Assembly (NCBI RefSeq): GCF_018130785.1
Contig: NZ_JAFCJT010000040.1
Location: 1-35,661, forward strand
Length of the DNA: 35,661 nt
Source of the DNA: Bradyrhizobium liaoningense
GTDB taxonomy: Bacteria; Pseudomonadota; Alphaproteobacteria; Rhizobiales; Xanthobacteraceae
Reading direction: 5' to 3'
Below are positions 24,089 through 34,437 of this stretch, piece by piece. The notes below the pieces were generated by a model, which was not told where the DNA came from, did no database searches, and saw only the letters and a list, made by a program, of their open reading frames with translations. Every line of letters begins with the position of its first letter. Within the stretch, counting starts at the first letter, position 1. The translations under genes and the position numbers were made by a program.

Positions 24089-24597
24089 CGACACGCTCAC
24101 GCTACGCTTACGCCAGAAAAATCGAACCGCAGTACGTCCGTACAATTCGATCTTTATCGTCAGTATCCAATTTAGGTTGCCGGGGCGTTAATCGGCGTTG
24201 CGCGTGCGGCACACTCAAGCGATTGCAGGTGTTTTCACGGGCAATGATGCACGTTGGTAAACGCCGCCTCTCGTAAAGCGGTAAATATTCGGTCAACGCG
24301 AATGGTGAACGAACCGTTGCGCGGGCGTATCATTACGGGACGCGTGTGAGTTCCCGGTGTTGCACAAAGTGCTTCCACGCCACCACAGCTGTCATGCCCC
24401 GCGAAGGCGGGGCATCCAGTACGCCGCAGCTTTTCGATTCAATCACAACCGTCACGGAGTACTGGATCGCCCGCCTTCGCGGGCGATGACACTGTGTGTG
24501 TGGCGGGTTGCGCATGCAACACACTTATCATCACGCAAAATGAAAGAGGCGGAGCCTCTGGCCCCGCCTCTTCGCATTCACCACTTCAACGCGTCGC
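24089..24597. other. 509-bp intergenic region between ppdK and the cell-wall hydrolase gene
   Basis: This is the 3' side of ppdK's opposite partner: the region holds the promoter of the hydrolase gene (near 24100-24330, AT-richer, with several GTTAA/TTAA words), the palindromic element at 24390-24491, and the ppdK 3' end. GGCGGAGCCTCTGGCCCCGCCT at 24550-24571 forms a GC hairpin just past the ppdK stop (minus strand) and may end that transcript. I see no gene in it. Confidence 0.5.
24390..24491. repeat. Dispersed palindromic element between hydrolase and ppdK genes
   Basis: Left arm TGTCATGCCCCGCGAAGGCG with GGCATCCAGTA; right arm TACTGGATCGCCCGCCTTCG with GGGCGATGACA. The outer 32 nt on each side pair, with a 38-nt centre. 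It is another member of the Bradyrhizobium intergenic palindromes and resembles the CGTCATGGCC type at its ends. Confidence 0.85.
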
Positions 24598-27561
<2,964 letters not shown>

Positions 27562-27657
27562 AGCTTGCACACAACCTGCGAGAGGAAAGGGAAATCGCGC
27601 GCCTTACACCACTTTGGGCAGGCCCGCGCAAGTCGAAGAGTTCCGGAAAATGAAGGC

Positions 27658-27813
27658 CTAGAGATGGAGCCACTTCAACAATCCGAGTCCGATCGCACCA
27701 TTTATGATGAGAAAGATCGCGACGATCAGGTTGAGAAGGCGCGGCATGATCAGGATGAGCACGCCCGCAAGCAGCGACAGAAGCGGCGAGATATGGGCGA
27801 CGGTGATGTGCAT
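27658..27813 (-). CDS. Small membrane protein, DUF3096-type (51 residues)
   Basis: A complete small frame with ATG at 27813, CGGAAAGA about 6 nt upstream and TAG at 27658-27660. It encodes two hydrophobic helices, ISPLLSLLAGVLILIMPRLL and NLIVAIFLIINGAIGLGLL, joined by an MPRLLN turn, and ends KWLHL. This layout and the I-L-I-x-P-R-L-L-N words match the DUF3096 family of tiny inner-membrane proteins of unknown role. It stands 96 bp upstream of ppdK on the same strand, so it could share a promoter with ppdK. It was found by reading the reverse strand directly. Confidence 0.8.
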   Translation of the reverse strand: MHITVAHISPLLSLLAGVLILIMPRLLNLIVAIFLIINGAIGLGLLKWLHL

Positions 27814-27925
27814 GAATTGTCTTTCCGTAGCGTGAGGCGAATCGCAGCCGGATCATAGCGGACCGGGTTCCGCGGGTAGAGACGCACCAGCGCCGCGGGG
27901 GTTCCGGGCTTCGCGAAATCTGCCC

Positions 27926-27956
27926 GAAAATGCCCCGAATGCGGCAGGGCATTTTC
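27926..27956. promoter_or_regulatory. Perfect inverted repeat in the divergent DUF3096/DUF1236 promoter region
   Basis: GAAAATGCCC (27926-27935) and GGGCATTTTC (27947-27956) are exact inverted arms around 11 nt, about 80 bp upstream of the DUF1236 gene and 113 bp upstream of the DUF3096 gene. It could be a regulator site or a transcript hairpin. Confidence 0.4.
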
Positions 27957-28036
27957 CGGAACATCGTCCGCGTCGCAGCATTGGCAACCGGTCGCGCCAC
28001 TGGCGCTTCCCGAAAACCTTCTCGAAGGAGTTGTCC

Positions 28037-28390
28037 ATGCGGAACAGGATTCTTGCTCTTGCAGCGCTCGCGGCCGCGATTGGCTCGCCCGTCGCGGCGC
28101 AGGCGCAAAGCGGTGTCACGGTGGGACGCGCGCCCGTCGTGGTCGACAGCAGCCCGACGATTGCGGTCGAACAGCGGCCGGCCTTTCGCGAATATGTCGT
28201 CGAGCAACGTGTGCCGGCCTTCCGTGTCCCGGATCGCGTGGTGGTCGGGAGCACGTTACCCGAAACCGGCATCACCTATTATGACGTGCCGCAGCGTTTC
28301 GGCGCCACCACCTATCGCTACACCGTCGTGAACGGCGAAACCGTGCTGGTCGAGCCGCGCTCGCGGCGCATCGTCGAGGTGATGGACTAA
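28037..28390 (+). CDS. Secreted DUF1236 protein
   Basis: A 117-residue protein with a signal peptide (MRNRILALAALAAAIGSPVAAQAQ, cleavage near AQA/QSG). The mature part has FREYVVEQRVPAFRVPDRVV, LPETGITYYDVPQRFG and a final strand RYTVVNGETVLVEPRSRRIVE. These are the hallmarks of DUF1236, a periplasmic domain common in Bradyrhizobium and Rhizobium, often in stress-related or secreted small proteins; the function is not known. I chose ATG 28037 because GGAG is 8 nt upstream; a TTG two codons earlier is less likely. An intrinsic terminator follows about 140 bp downstream. Confidence 0.85.
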   Translation: MRNRILALAALAAAIGSPVAAQAQSGVTVGRAPVVVDSSPTIAVEQRPAFREYVVEQRVPAFRVPDRVVVGSTLPETGITYYDVPQRFGATTYRYTVVNGETVLVEPRSRRIVEVMD

Positions 28391-28401
28391 ATTCTTATTG
28401 A

Positions 28402-28448
28402 ACGCGTTTTCTTCACGCGAACCGGTATCCACTTCGCTTGAAAACGCG
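28402..28448. repeat. Dispersed 47-bp inverted-repeat element (GCGTTTTC type)
   Basis: ACGCGTTTTC on the left pairs with GAAAACGCG on the right around CTTCACGCGAACCGGTATCCACTTCGC-type sequence. I recognise this as a very frequent intergenic sequence of Bradyrhizobium. It sits 11 bp after the DUF1236 stop and just before the candidate small RNA. Confidence 0.7.
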
Positions 28449-28460
28449 GTCGTTCAACTC

Positions 28461-28556
28461 GATGTCCGGCGCGTCACTTCAATCAGGCTGGCGCGAGCAG
28501 TATAAATCGGACATCAGGCCCTGCCCGGTTTCCCCCCGCCGGGCGGGGCTTTTTTG
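28461..28556 (+). ncRNA. Candidate small structured RNA
   Basis: An outer 8-bp perfect stem, GATGTCCG (28461-28468) with CGGACATC (28508-28515), encloses an inner arm with GCTGGCGCGAGC. A spacer CAGGCCCTGCCCGGTTTC then leads to a rho-independent terminator with a T6 run. No protein frame is seen. Structure plus terminator without a coding gene is the usual look of an alphaproteobacterial sRNA. The TCGGACATcAGGCC words remind me of the suhB/mmgR-type RNA family of Rhizobiales, but I cannot confirm this. It could instead be the 3' UTR of the DUF1236 gene. Confidence 0.45.
28534..28556 (+). terminator. Rho-independent terminator
   Basis: CCCCGC/GCGGGG stem (28534-28539 with 28543-28548) closed by a short loop and followed by CTTTTTTG. 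It is the clearest intrinsic terminator in the window. It ends the candidate small RNA and/or the DUF1236 transcript. Confidence 0.85.
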
Positions 28557-28562
28557 TGCTTC

Positions 28563-28603
28563 GTCATTCCGGGGCGCGCCACTTGGCGCGAGCCCGGAAT
28601 GAC
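28563..28603. repeat. Palindromic element between terminator and glyS
   Basis: GTCATTCCGGGGCGCGCC and GGCGCGAGCCCGGAATGAC pair around a short ACTT centre. It resembles the ends of the other GTCAT-type palindromes and separates two convergent transcripts. Confidence 0.75.
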
Positions 28604-28629
28604 AGCGGTGTTTGCCGCGCGACCGAGTC

Positions 28630-30729
28630 TCAATCCTGGATCTTCGAGAAATCTGCCACCGCACGCGTCGCACTGCGGATCTCGTTGAGCAGCTTCAACC
28701 TGTTCTCGCGCACCTTCGCATCGTCGTCGTTGACGCGAACCTTGTCGAAGAACGCATCGACCGGCGGACGCAGCTTTGCCATCGCGCTCATCGCAGCCGC
28801 AAAGTCTTCCCTGGCGACGGCGGCGCTGGCTTCCGTCTTCACCTCGCCAATCGCCTTTGCCAGTGCCTTCTCTTCATTGAGGCTGTAGAGCGTAGCATCC
28901 GGCGCGCCGTCGAACGCGCGTTTGTCCTTCTTCTCCTCGATCGAGAGAATGTTGCTGGCGCGCTTGGTGCCGGCGAGCAAATTCTTGCCGTCGTCGGATT
29001 CGAGGAATTTTCCGAGCGCCTCGACGCGGCGGACGATCATGAGAAGATCGTCCTGGCCGCCGAGGGCAAACACGGCATCGACGAGATCGTGACGCGCGCC
29101 CTGCTCGCGGAGCTGGACCTTGAGGCGGTCGGCGAAGAAGGCGAGGAGATCGCTTGGAAGCTTCTCCGCATCGGCCGACTTCACGGACAAGCCGGCGAGT
29201 GCGGACGCCGCCACCTTCACGAGCGACAGACGCAGGTTGTTCTCAGCGATCAGCCGGATCACGCCCAGCGCCGCACGCCGCAGCGCATACGGGTCCTTGC
29301 TGCCCGTCGGCTTCTCGTCGATGGCCCAGAACCCGACGAGCGTATCGAGCTTATCGGCGAGCGCGACCGCCACGCTGACCGGATCGGTCGGCACGCGATC
29401 GGTCGGGCCTTGCGGCTTGTAGTGCTCCTCGCAAGCGGCAGCGACGGACGCATTCTCGCCCTGCGCCAGCGCGTAATACTTGCCCATCAGGCCCTGCACT
29501 TCAGGGAACTCGCCGACGACTTCGGTCAACAAGTCCGCTTTCGCCAGATGCGCGGCGCGCTTGGCCTTCGCGACATCGGCGCCAACGAGCGGCGCGATCT
29601 CGGCGGCAAGGCGTTCGATGCGCTTGATGCGCGCGGCCTGCGTGCCGAGTTTCTCGTGGAACACGATCTGCTCGAACTTCGGCAGCCGATCCTCGAGCTT
29701 CGTCTTCAGGTCCGTCTCGTAGAAGAACTTCGCATCCGACAGGCGCGGACGGATCACGCGCTCGTTGCCGGATACGATGACCTTGCCGCCGTCGGCCGCC
29801 TCGATATTGGCGGTGAGGACGAACTTGTTGGTCAGCTTGCCCGTCTTGGAATCCCTGACGACGAAGCACTTCTGGTTGTTGCGGATGGTGGCGCGGATCA
29901 CCTCTTCCGGGATCGCGAGATATTCCGGCTCGAATGATCCCATCATGACGACAGGCCATTCGACCAAGCCGGATACCTCATCCAGCAGCACCTGATCCTC
30001 GACCAGTTCGAACCCTTGCGCGAACGTCAACTCCTTGGCGTCGGCGAAGATGATGTCCTTGCGCGCCTGCGGATCGAGGATGACTTTTGCCGCCTTCAGC
30101 TTCGCCTCATAGTCCTCGAAACGGCGCACGGAAATCGCAGCCGGCGCCATGAAGCGATGGCCGTAGGTGGTCTGGCCGGTCTCGATGCCGTCGACCGAGA
30201 ATTTCACGACATCGGGCTCTTCCGTCTCGGGCCCAAAGGTCGCGGTGATCGCGTGCAGCGGACGCACCCAGCTCAGCGAGCCCGGCTTGCCCGAGCGCGA
30301 GCCCCAGCGCATCGATTTCGGCCAGGGGAAGGTGCGGATGATGACGGGCAGAATTTCCGCGAGCACGTCGATCGCGTCGCGGCCGGGCTTCTCGATCAGC
30401 GCGATGTAAAAATCGCCCTTGGGGTCGCGCTGGATCTTGGCCTCATCCAGCGACTGCAAACCCGTCGCTTTCAGAAAACCCTGAACCGCCGCATCGGCCG
30501 CGCCGATCTTGGGGCCGCGGCGCTCGGTCTTCAGATCGGGCTGGCGCGTAGGGATTCCGTGCACGGTCAGCGCAAGGCGGCGCGGCGTCGCGAACGCTTT
30601 GGCGCCCTCATAGACGAGGCCTTCCGCGACGAGCTTGTCGGTGACCATGCGGCGCAGATCGTCGGCCGCCTTGGCCTGCATGCGCGCGGGGATTTCTTCC
30701 GAGAAGAGTTCAAGCAAAAGATCGGGCAT
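28630..30729 (-). CDS. glyS: Glycyl-tRNA synthetase beta subunit
   Basis: A 699-residue GlyS, the normal size, part of the bacterial alpha2-beta2 glycyl-tRNA synthetase; it binds tRNA and contributes to aminoacylation. Family landmarks: MPDLLLELFSEEIPARM at the start, FPWPKSMRWG, IPEEVIRATIRNNQKCFVV, LEDRLPKFEQIVFHEKLGTQ, and an HD-like/anticodon region with ADKLDTLVGFWAI and KDPYALRRAALGVIRL. The start ATG overlaps the glyQ stop by one base (TGATG), so the two subunits are translationally coupled, which keeps their amounts matched. It converges on the DUF1236/small-RNA region. Confidence 0.97.
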   Translation of the reverse strand: MPDLLLELFSEEIPARMQAKAADDLRRMVTDKLVAEGLVYEGAKAFATPRRLALTVHGIPTRQPDLKTERRGPKIGAADAAVQGFLKATGLQSLDEAKIQRDPKGDFYIALIEKPGRDAIDVLAEILPVIIRTFPWPKSMRWGSRSGKPGSLSWVRPLHAITATFGPETEEPDVVKFSVDGIETGQTTYGHRFMAPAAISVRRFEDYEAKLKAAKVILDPQARKDIIFADAKELTFAQGFELVEDQVLLDEVSGLVEWPVVMMGSFEPEYLAIPEEVIRATIRNNQKCFVVRDSKTGKLTNKFVLTANIEAADGGKVIVSGNERVIRPRLSDAKFFYETDLKTKLEDRLPKFEQIVFHEKLGTQAARIKRIERLAAEIAPLVGADVAKAKRAAHLAKADLLTEVVGEFPEVQGLMGKYYALAQGENASVAAACEEHYKPQGPTDRVPTDPVSVAVALADKLDTLVGFWAIDEKPTGSKDPYALRRAALGVIRLIAENNLRLSLVKVAASALAGLSVKSADAEKLPSDLLAFFADRLKVQLREQGARHDLVDAVFALGGQDDLLMIVRRVEALGKFLESDDGKNLLAGTKRASNILSIEEKKDKRAFDGAPDATLYSLNEEKALAKAIGEVKTEASAAVAREDFAAAMSAMAKLRPPVDAFFDKVRVNDDDAKVRENRLKLLNEIRSATRAVADFSKIQD

Positions 30730-31664
30730 CAGGCCGCTCCGCCCGCTTCAGTATGGATCCAGGCCTCGCCGCAGGCCTTGGCCAGCTCGCGCACCCGAAG
30801 AATGTAGCTCTGCCGCTCGGTCACGGAGATCACGCCGCGCGCATCGAGCAGGTTGAAGACGTGGCTCGCCTTGATGCACTGGTCGTAGGCCGGCAGCGCC
30901 ATCAGATGCGCCTCGCGCTTGCCGTCCTTCCAGCCTGCCTCCAGGTACTTTCTGCACGCAGCCTCGGCCATCTTGAACTGCTCGAACAGCATCGCGGTGT
31001 CGGCAACTTCAAAATTGTGCTTCGAGTATTCCCGCTCCGCTTGCAGGAACACATCGCCATACGTCACCTTGGCGGCGCCCTCGCGGCCATTAAAATTGAG
31101 GTCGTAGACGCGGTCGACGCCCTGCACGTACATCGCCAGGCGCTCGAGACCGTAAGTGAGCTCGCCCGCAACCGGCGCGCATTCGAAGCCTGCGACCTGC
31201 TGGAAATAGGTGAACTGGCTGACTTCCATACCGTCGCACCAGCACTCCCAGCCGAGTCCCCAGGCGCCGAGCGTCGGGCTCTCCCAGTCGTCCTCGACAA
31301 AGCGGATGTCGTGCACGGCGGAATCGATGCCGATCGCGGCGAGCGACTTCAGGTACAGCTCCTGAAGGTTCGGCGGCGACGGCTTCATGATCACCTGGAA
31401 CTGGTAGTAGTGCTGCATCCGGTTCGGATTCTCGCCGTAGCGGCCGTCCTTGGGCCGGCGCGAGGGCTGCACATAGGCGGCGTTCCAGGGCTTCGGCCCG
31501 AGCGCGCGGAGCGTCGTCGCCGGATGGAAGGTGCCCGCGCCCATCTCCATGTCGTAGGGCTGCAGAATCACGCAGCCCTGCTCGGCCCAGAACCGCTGGA
31601 GCGCGAGGATGAAGCCCTGGAACGAGCGTTCCGGGCGCATATGGGCGGGCAATGAGGCGTCCAT
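30729..31664 (-). CDS. glyQ: Glycyl-tRNA synthetase alpha subunit
   Basis: A 311-residue GlyQ carrying the class II catalytic core that activates glycine with ATP. Visible: SFQGFILALQRFWAEQGCVI, LQPYDMEMGAGTFHP, AYVQPSRRPKDGRYGENPNR with the class II Arg, and DDWESPTLGAWGLGWE. I chose ATG 31664 (MDASLPAHMRPERSFQ) because it matches the known N-terminal length; an upstream in-frame start at 31733 would add 23 Pro-rich residues, and an ATG at 31640 is also possible. No T-box or other leader is visible upstream. The 223-bp gap to the next gene holds a palindromic repeat. Confidence 0.96.
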   Translation of the reverse strand: MDASLPAHMRPERSFQGFILALQRFWAEQGCVILQPYDMEMGAGTFHPATTLRALGPKPWNAAYVQPSRRPKDGRYGENPNRMQHYYQFQVIMKPSPPNLQELYLKSLAAIGIDSAVHDIRFVEDDWESPTLGAWGLGWECWCDGMEVSQFTYFQQVAGFECAPVAGELTYGLERLAMYVQGVDRVYDLNFNGREGAAKVTYGDVFLQAEREYSKHNFEVADTAMLFEQFKMAEAACRKYLEAGWKDGKREAHLMALPAYDQCIKASHVFNLLDARGVISVTERQSYILRVRELAKACGEAWIHTEAGGAA

Positions 31665-31785
31665 CGTCAGATCAGGCTCTCGCGGGGGGTTTGAATCGCG
31701 CGGGACCGTATCGACGGCGGGGATGGGAATCAAGGCAAAGGGGGCGGATTCGGGCCGATCAGCCCCTCACCCCGAACGGTGCGGT

Positions 31786-31876
31786 GGGGTGGGCAAAGCG
31801 AAGCGTGCCCACCATCGTCACCACAGTTACAAAGGGAATGGTGGGCACAGCGCATGAGCGCCTTTGCCCACCCTAC
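31786..31876. repeat. Dispersed palindromic element, GTGGGCAAAG type, copy 2
   Basis: Reads GGGTGGGCAAAGCGAAGCGT on the left and ends GCGCCTTTGCCCACCCTACG on the right, as in the copy at 4665-4762; only the centre differs (CACCATCGTCACCACAG here). It lies between the 63-residue protein gene and glyQ. Confidence 0.9.
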
Positions 31877-31887
31877 GGCAGCGCGGC

Positions 31888-32079
31888 CTAGCCGGGCCGA
31901 TACGCTCCGGTCACGGGGTCACGTTTCAGCTTCTGAATTTCCCCGGCATGGGCGGCCTCGGCGACGCGCGACAGGCGCATCTCCTCCAGCTCCTGGTTGA
32001 TCCGGACGGCGGTCTTGTAGGCCCAGCGGACCACGGCAAGCCCGCCCAGGACGCCTGCGAAAGCGACGAACGGCGGCAT
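31888..32079 (-). CDS. Small single-pass membrane protein of unknown function
   Basis: A 63-residue protein: one hydrophobic N-terminal segment (FVAFAGVLGGLAVVRWAY), then a charged amphipathic helix (RINQELEEMRLSRVAEAA) and a polar tail (KLKRDPVTGAYRP). An AAGGATCG ribosome site stands 5 nt before ATG 32079. The order S49 peptidase-small protein-glyQ-glyS on one strand suggests a shared transcript, although 114 and 223 bp gaps separate them. I know it only as a conserved hypothetical protein of Bradyrhizobium relatives. Confidence 0.7.
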   Translation of the reverse strand: MPPFVAFAGVLGGLAVVRWAYKTAVRINQELEEMRLSRVAEAAHAGEIQKLKRDPVTGAYRPG

Positions 32080-32193
32080 CTGTCGATCCTTGTTGAGTGC
32101 TCAGCCCCCACGCACATTGTTGCGCAGACCAGGCCGCCCCGCAATTGGCTCGGCTTGAATCCCCTTGGACCAAATGGCGCGGCAGCGCGCGCC

Positions 32194-33102
32194 CTAGAAC
32201 CCGAATTTCGCCCAAATCGCCCGCGTCTCGACCGCCGAGATCAGCTCGTCCGGCAGACCGGCCATTGATTCCATGGCCGAAAGCTGCCCCGCACCGGCCG
32301 ATTTCCGCCCCAAAAAGCCCGAGAGCAAACCGGTTGGCTGCGCAATCACGGGGGTGAGAACCTTCTCACCATAGCGGGCACGAAGAGTTGAGCGGAGATC
32401 GCCGATCCCGTCGGCGAGCCCCAGCGCGATCGAACTCTCGCCGGCCCAGTATTCGCCGGTGAACAAGGTGTCGTCGGCGCCCTTCAGCCGCGCGCCGCGG
32501 CTCTCCTTCACCAGCGCGATGAAGATCTGGTGGATCTCGCGCTGGAGCGCCTTCAGCTTGGCGACATCGTCGGGGTTTTCCGGGAGGAACGGGTCGAGCA
32601 TCGCCTTGTGCGAGCCGGCCGTGTAGAGCCGCCGCTCGATGCCGAGCCGCTTGATCGCCTCCTGGAAACCAAAGCTGCCGCCGACCACGCCGATCGAGCC
32701 GAGGATGGAGGACGGATCGCATATGATCTCGTCGCCGGCGCAGGCGATCATGTAGCCGCCGGACGCAGCGACATCCTCGACGAACACCAGCACCGGCAGC
32801 TTCTTCTCTGCCGCGAGCTGCTTGATGCGCAGATAGATCTGGCGCGACTGCACCGGCGAGCCGCCGGGCGAATTGATCACCAGCGCCACGGCCTTGGCGT
32901 TCCGATACGAAAACGCCCGCTCCAGCACCCGCGCGACGCCCGCAAGCGTCATGCCCGGGCGCAGCGGCGTCACCGCACCGATCACACCGGACAGCCGCAC
33001 CACCGGCACCACCGCCGTGCCGGGTCGGAAGCGCGCCGGCAGGTATTGCATGAGCTTGTCGGCCAGGCCGGAACCCTCACGATCGTTCAATTGTTCGGCC
33101 AT
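32194..33102 (-). CDS. S49 family serine peptidase (SppA/SohB-like)
   Basis: A 302-residue protease of the signal-peptide-peptidase A family. The Lys/Ser dyad is readable: nucleophile Ser in VAASGGYMIACAGDE and Lys in AGSHKAMLDPFLP. INSPGGSPVQS and SILGSIGVVGG are the other conserved loops. It lacks the N-terminal membrane anchor typical of SppA, so it may be a peripheral or cytoplasmic half-size form acting on membrane peptides; this is inference. AGAGGTAAC precedes the ATG at 33102. A candidate CtrA-like site lies just upstream. The C-terminal 50 residues are variable. Confidence 0.9.
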   Translation of the reverse strand: MAEQLNDREGSGLADKLMQYLPARFRPGTAVVPVVRLSGVIGAVTPLRPGMTLAGVARVLERAFSYRNAKAVALVINSPGGSPVQSRQIYLRIKQLAAEKKLPVLVFVEDVAASGGYMIACAGDEIICDPSSILGSIGVVGGSFGFQEAIKRLGIERRLYTAGSHKAMLDPFLPENPDDVAKLKALQREIHQIFIALVKESRGARLKGADDTLFTGEYWAGESSIALGLADGIGDLRSTLRARYGEKVLTPVIAQPTGLLSGFLGRKSAGAGQLSAMESMAGLPDELISAVETRAIWAKFGF

Positions 33103-33116
33103 GCCGTTACCTCTGA

Positions 33117-33131
33117 TTAACCATTTCTTAT
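33117..33131. promoter_or_regulatory. CtrA-like site between divergent genes
   Basis: TTAACCATTTCTTAT fits the TTAA-N7-TTAA CtrA pattern with one mismatch and has the preferred TTAACCAT half. It lies 15 bp upstream of the S49 peptidase start and 83 bp before the small plus-strand gene. This is a motif match only. Confidence 0.35.
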
Positions 33132-33213
33132 CACGCGACTGTCATTGGAAGTGCCCGGAACGTGTTTTGCAGATTTGCCGTTGGGAAGCTGCAATGGGGC
33201 AGCGGAGAACACC

Positions 33214-33312
33214 ATGAAAATCTATCTGCTGATGCTGCTGGTCGGAGCACTGTTCATGGCGATCCGCCTGACGACCCCGCAAGAGCAGCAGTCGGAATCG
33301 CTTCCGCAGTAA
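33214..33312 (+). CDS. Small membrane peptide (32 residues)
   Basis: ATG at 33214 with GGAG 8 nt upstream, TAA at 33310-33312. The product MKIYLLMLLVGALFMAIRLT forms one membrane segment, followed by a short polar tail rich in Gln, Ser and Pro. It has a clean start and a good ribosome site in an otherwise gene-free gap, and ends 4 bp before the opposing TrmN6-like gene. It could be a genuine small membrane protein or a chance frame. Confidence 0.5.
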   Translation: MKIYLLMLLVGALFMAIRLTTPQEQQSESLPQ

Positions 33313-33316
33313 GCCG

Positions 33317-34084
33317 TCACGGCTCCGCCAGCGGCAAGGGCGCCCTCCCTTCCAGAATCTCCGTCACCTGATTTTCAGGCACGCGTGACTCATCGTTGAG
33401 CATGAGGCCCGGCAGCAGTCGCGTCGGAGCCCGACCGCCTTTGACTGCGCGCACCAGCACGCGGATCGCGGGCCGTCTCGCCTCGCCATGAACCGGCAGG
33501 ATCGACAGGCTGCCGAAGCCGCGTGACAGCGCTGCCATGACCTCTGCGATCCCATCTGCACGCCAGATCAGGGTCAGCGCGCCATTCGATCGGAGGATGC
33601 GCCGCGCCGCGTGCACCCAGCTATTCAGCGTCTCGCCGGTCGCGACATGCGCGGTCTGGCGCATCTGATCGGGCGAGCCGCGATGGCGTGCGGGGTCGTT
33701 GAAGGGCGGGTTCATCAGCACGGCGTCGACGCTGTCAGGCGCGAGGCCATTTGCCGCAAATGCCTGCGCGTCGGCCGTGACGTCGAGCACGATCGTCTCC
33801 GCGGTAATTCCATTCGCTGCCGCATTGGCGCGCGCGAGCTCCGCCAGTTCCGGATCGATCTCGACCAGGCTCAGCCCGATACCGGCGACGCGCCGGCCGA
33901 GCGCCAGCCCGGCCGCGCCGATGCCGGCGCCGAGATCGACCACGCGGTCGCCCGCCCGCGCTTCCGTCGCCGCCGCAAGCAGGATGGCGTCATGCCCGGC
34001 GCGGTGGCCGGACCGCTTCTGCCTCAGCCGCAATTGCCCGCCGAGAAAGGCGTCCTCGGTGAAGTCTGTGACGACGTCAATCAT
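33317..34084 (-). CDS. tRNA1(Val) adenine-N6 methyltransferase-like protein (TrmN6)
   Basis: A 255-residue class I methyltransferase. Motif I (VVDLGAGIGAAGLALGRRVA) binds AdoMet, and NPPF in AVLMNPPFNDPA is the N6-adenine type catalytic motif. LRQKRSGHRAGHDAILLAAA at the N-terminus is characteristic of the TrmN6 (YfiC) group, which modifies A37 of tRNA1(Val). The exact target here is inferred. I chose ATG 34084 (MIDVVTDF); the reading frame extends upstream but that part overlaps the DUF2007 gene. The start overlaps the DUF2007 stop by 8 bp on the same strand, so the two are coupled. Confidence 0.87.
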   Translation of the reverse strand: MIDVVTDFTEDAFLGGQLRLRQKRSGHRAGHDAILLAAATEARAGDRVVDLGAGIGAAGLALGRRVAGIGLSLVEIDPELAELARANAAANGITAETIVLDVTADAQAFAANGLAPDSVDAVLMNPPFNDPARHRGSPDQMRQTAHVATGETLNSWVHAARRILRSNGALTLIWRADGIAEVMAALSRGFGSLSILPVHGEARRPAIRVLVRAVKGGRAPTRLLPGLMLNDESRVPENQVTEILEGRAPLPLAEP

Positions 34085-34304
34085 CGCCGCGCAGTTCATG
34101 GCTGAGGCCGGCCTCGGTGAGGAGCTCCCTGGCCTCCTGGGCGTCATCCTCATGGACCAGGATCCGCCGCGGCAGGATGCCCAGCGAGCCCTCGATAATG
34201 CTCATGTTCTGGTCCAGCACCAGATGATGGATGTTGGCGCCGTCGAGCAGCGCGCCGATCGCCGACACCAGCACCATATCGTTGGTTCGAACCAGTTCAC
34301 GCAA
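34077..34304 (-). CDS. DUF2007 small protein
   Basis: A 75-residue protein that reads MRELVRTNDMVLVSAIGALL, then NIHHLVLDQNMSIIEGSLGI and ILVHEDDAQEARELLTEAGL. The LVRTND start and the EGS-LG-x-LPRRILV core are typical of DUF2007, a small ferredoxin-like fold of unknown role in Proteobacteria. I chose a TTG start at 34304 because AGGAG stands 9 nt upstream and the protein then begins exactly at the family's N-terminus; a TTG at 34349 is an alternative. It overlaps the methyltransferase gene and is divergent from the polyprenyl synthase gene. Confidence 0.83.
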   Translation of the reverse strand: MRELVRTNDMVLVSAIGALLDGANIHHLVLDQNMSIIEGSLGILPRRILVHEDDAQEARELLTEAGLSHELRGDD

Positions 34305-34437
34305 AACGCAGGTCTCCTGCCTGAAAGGGGCTAAAGCGGCAAATGTCAATGGTTCCGCGGCACTTGCCGCATCCGCTGCCAGTTTCTATTGTCTTTCCAT
34401 CAGAATAGCCCTTCCGGGGCAAATATTGGAGACCGGC

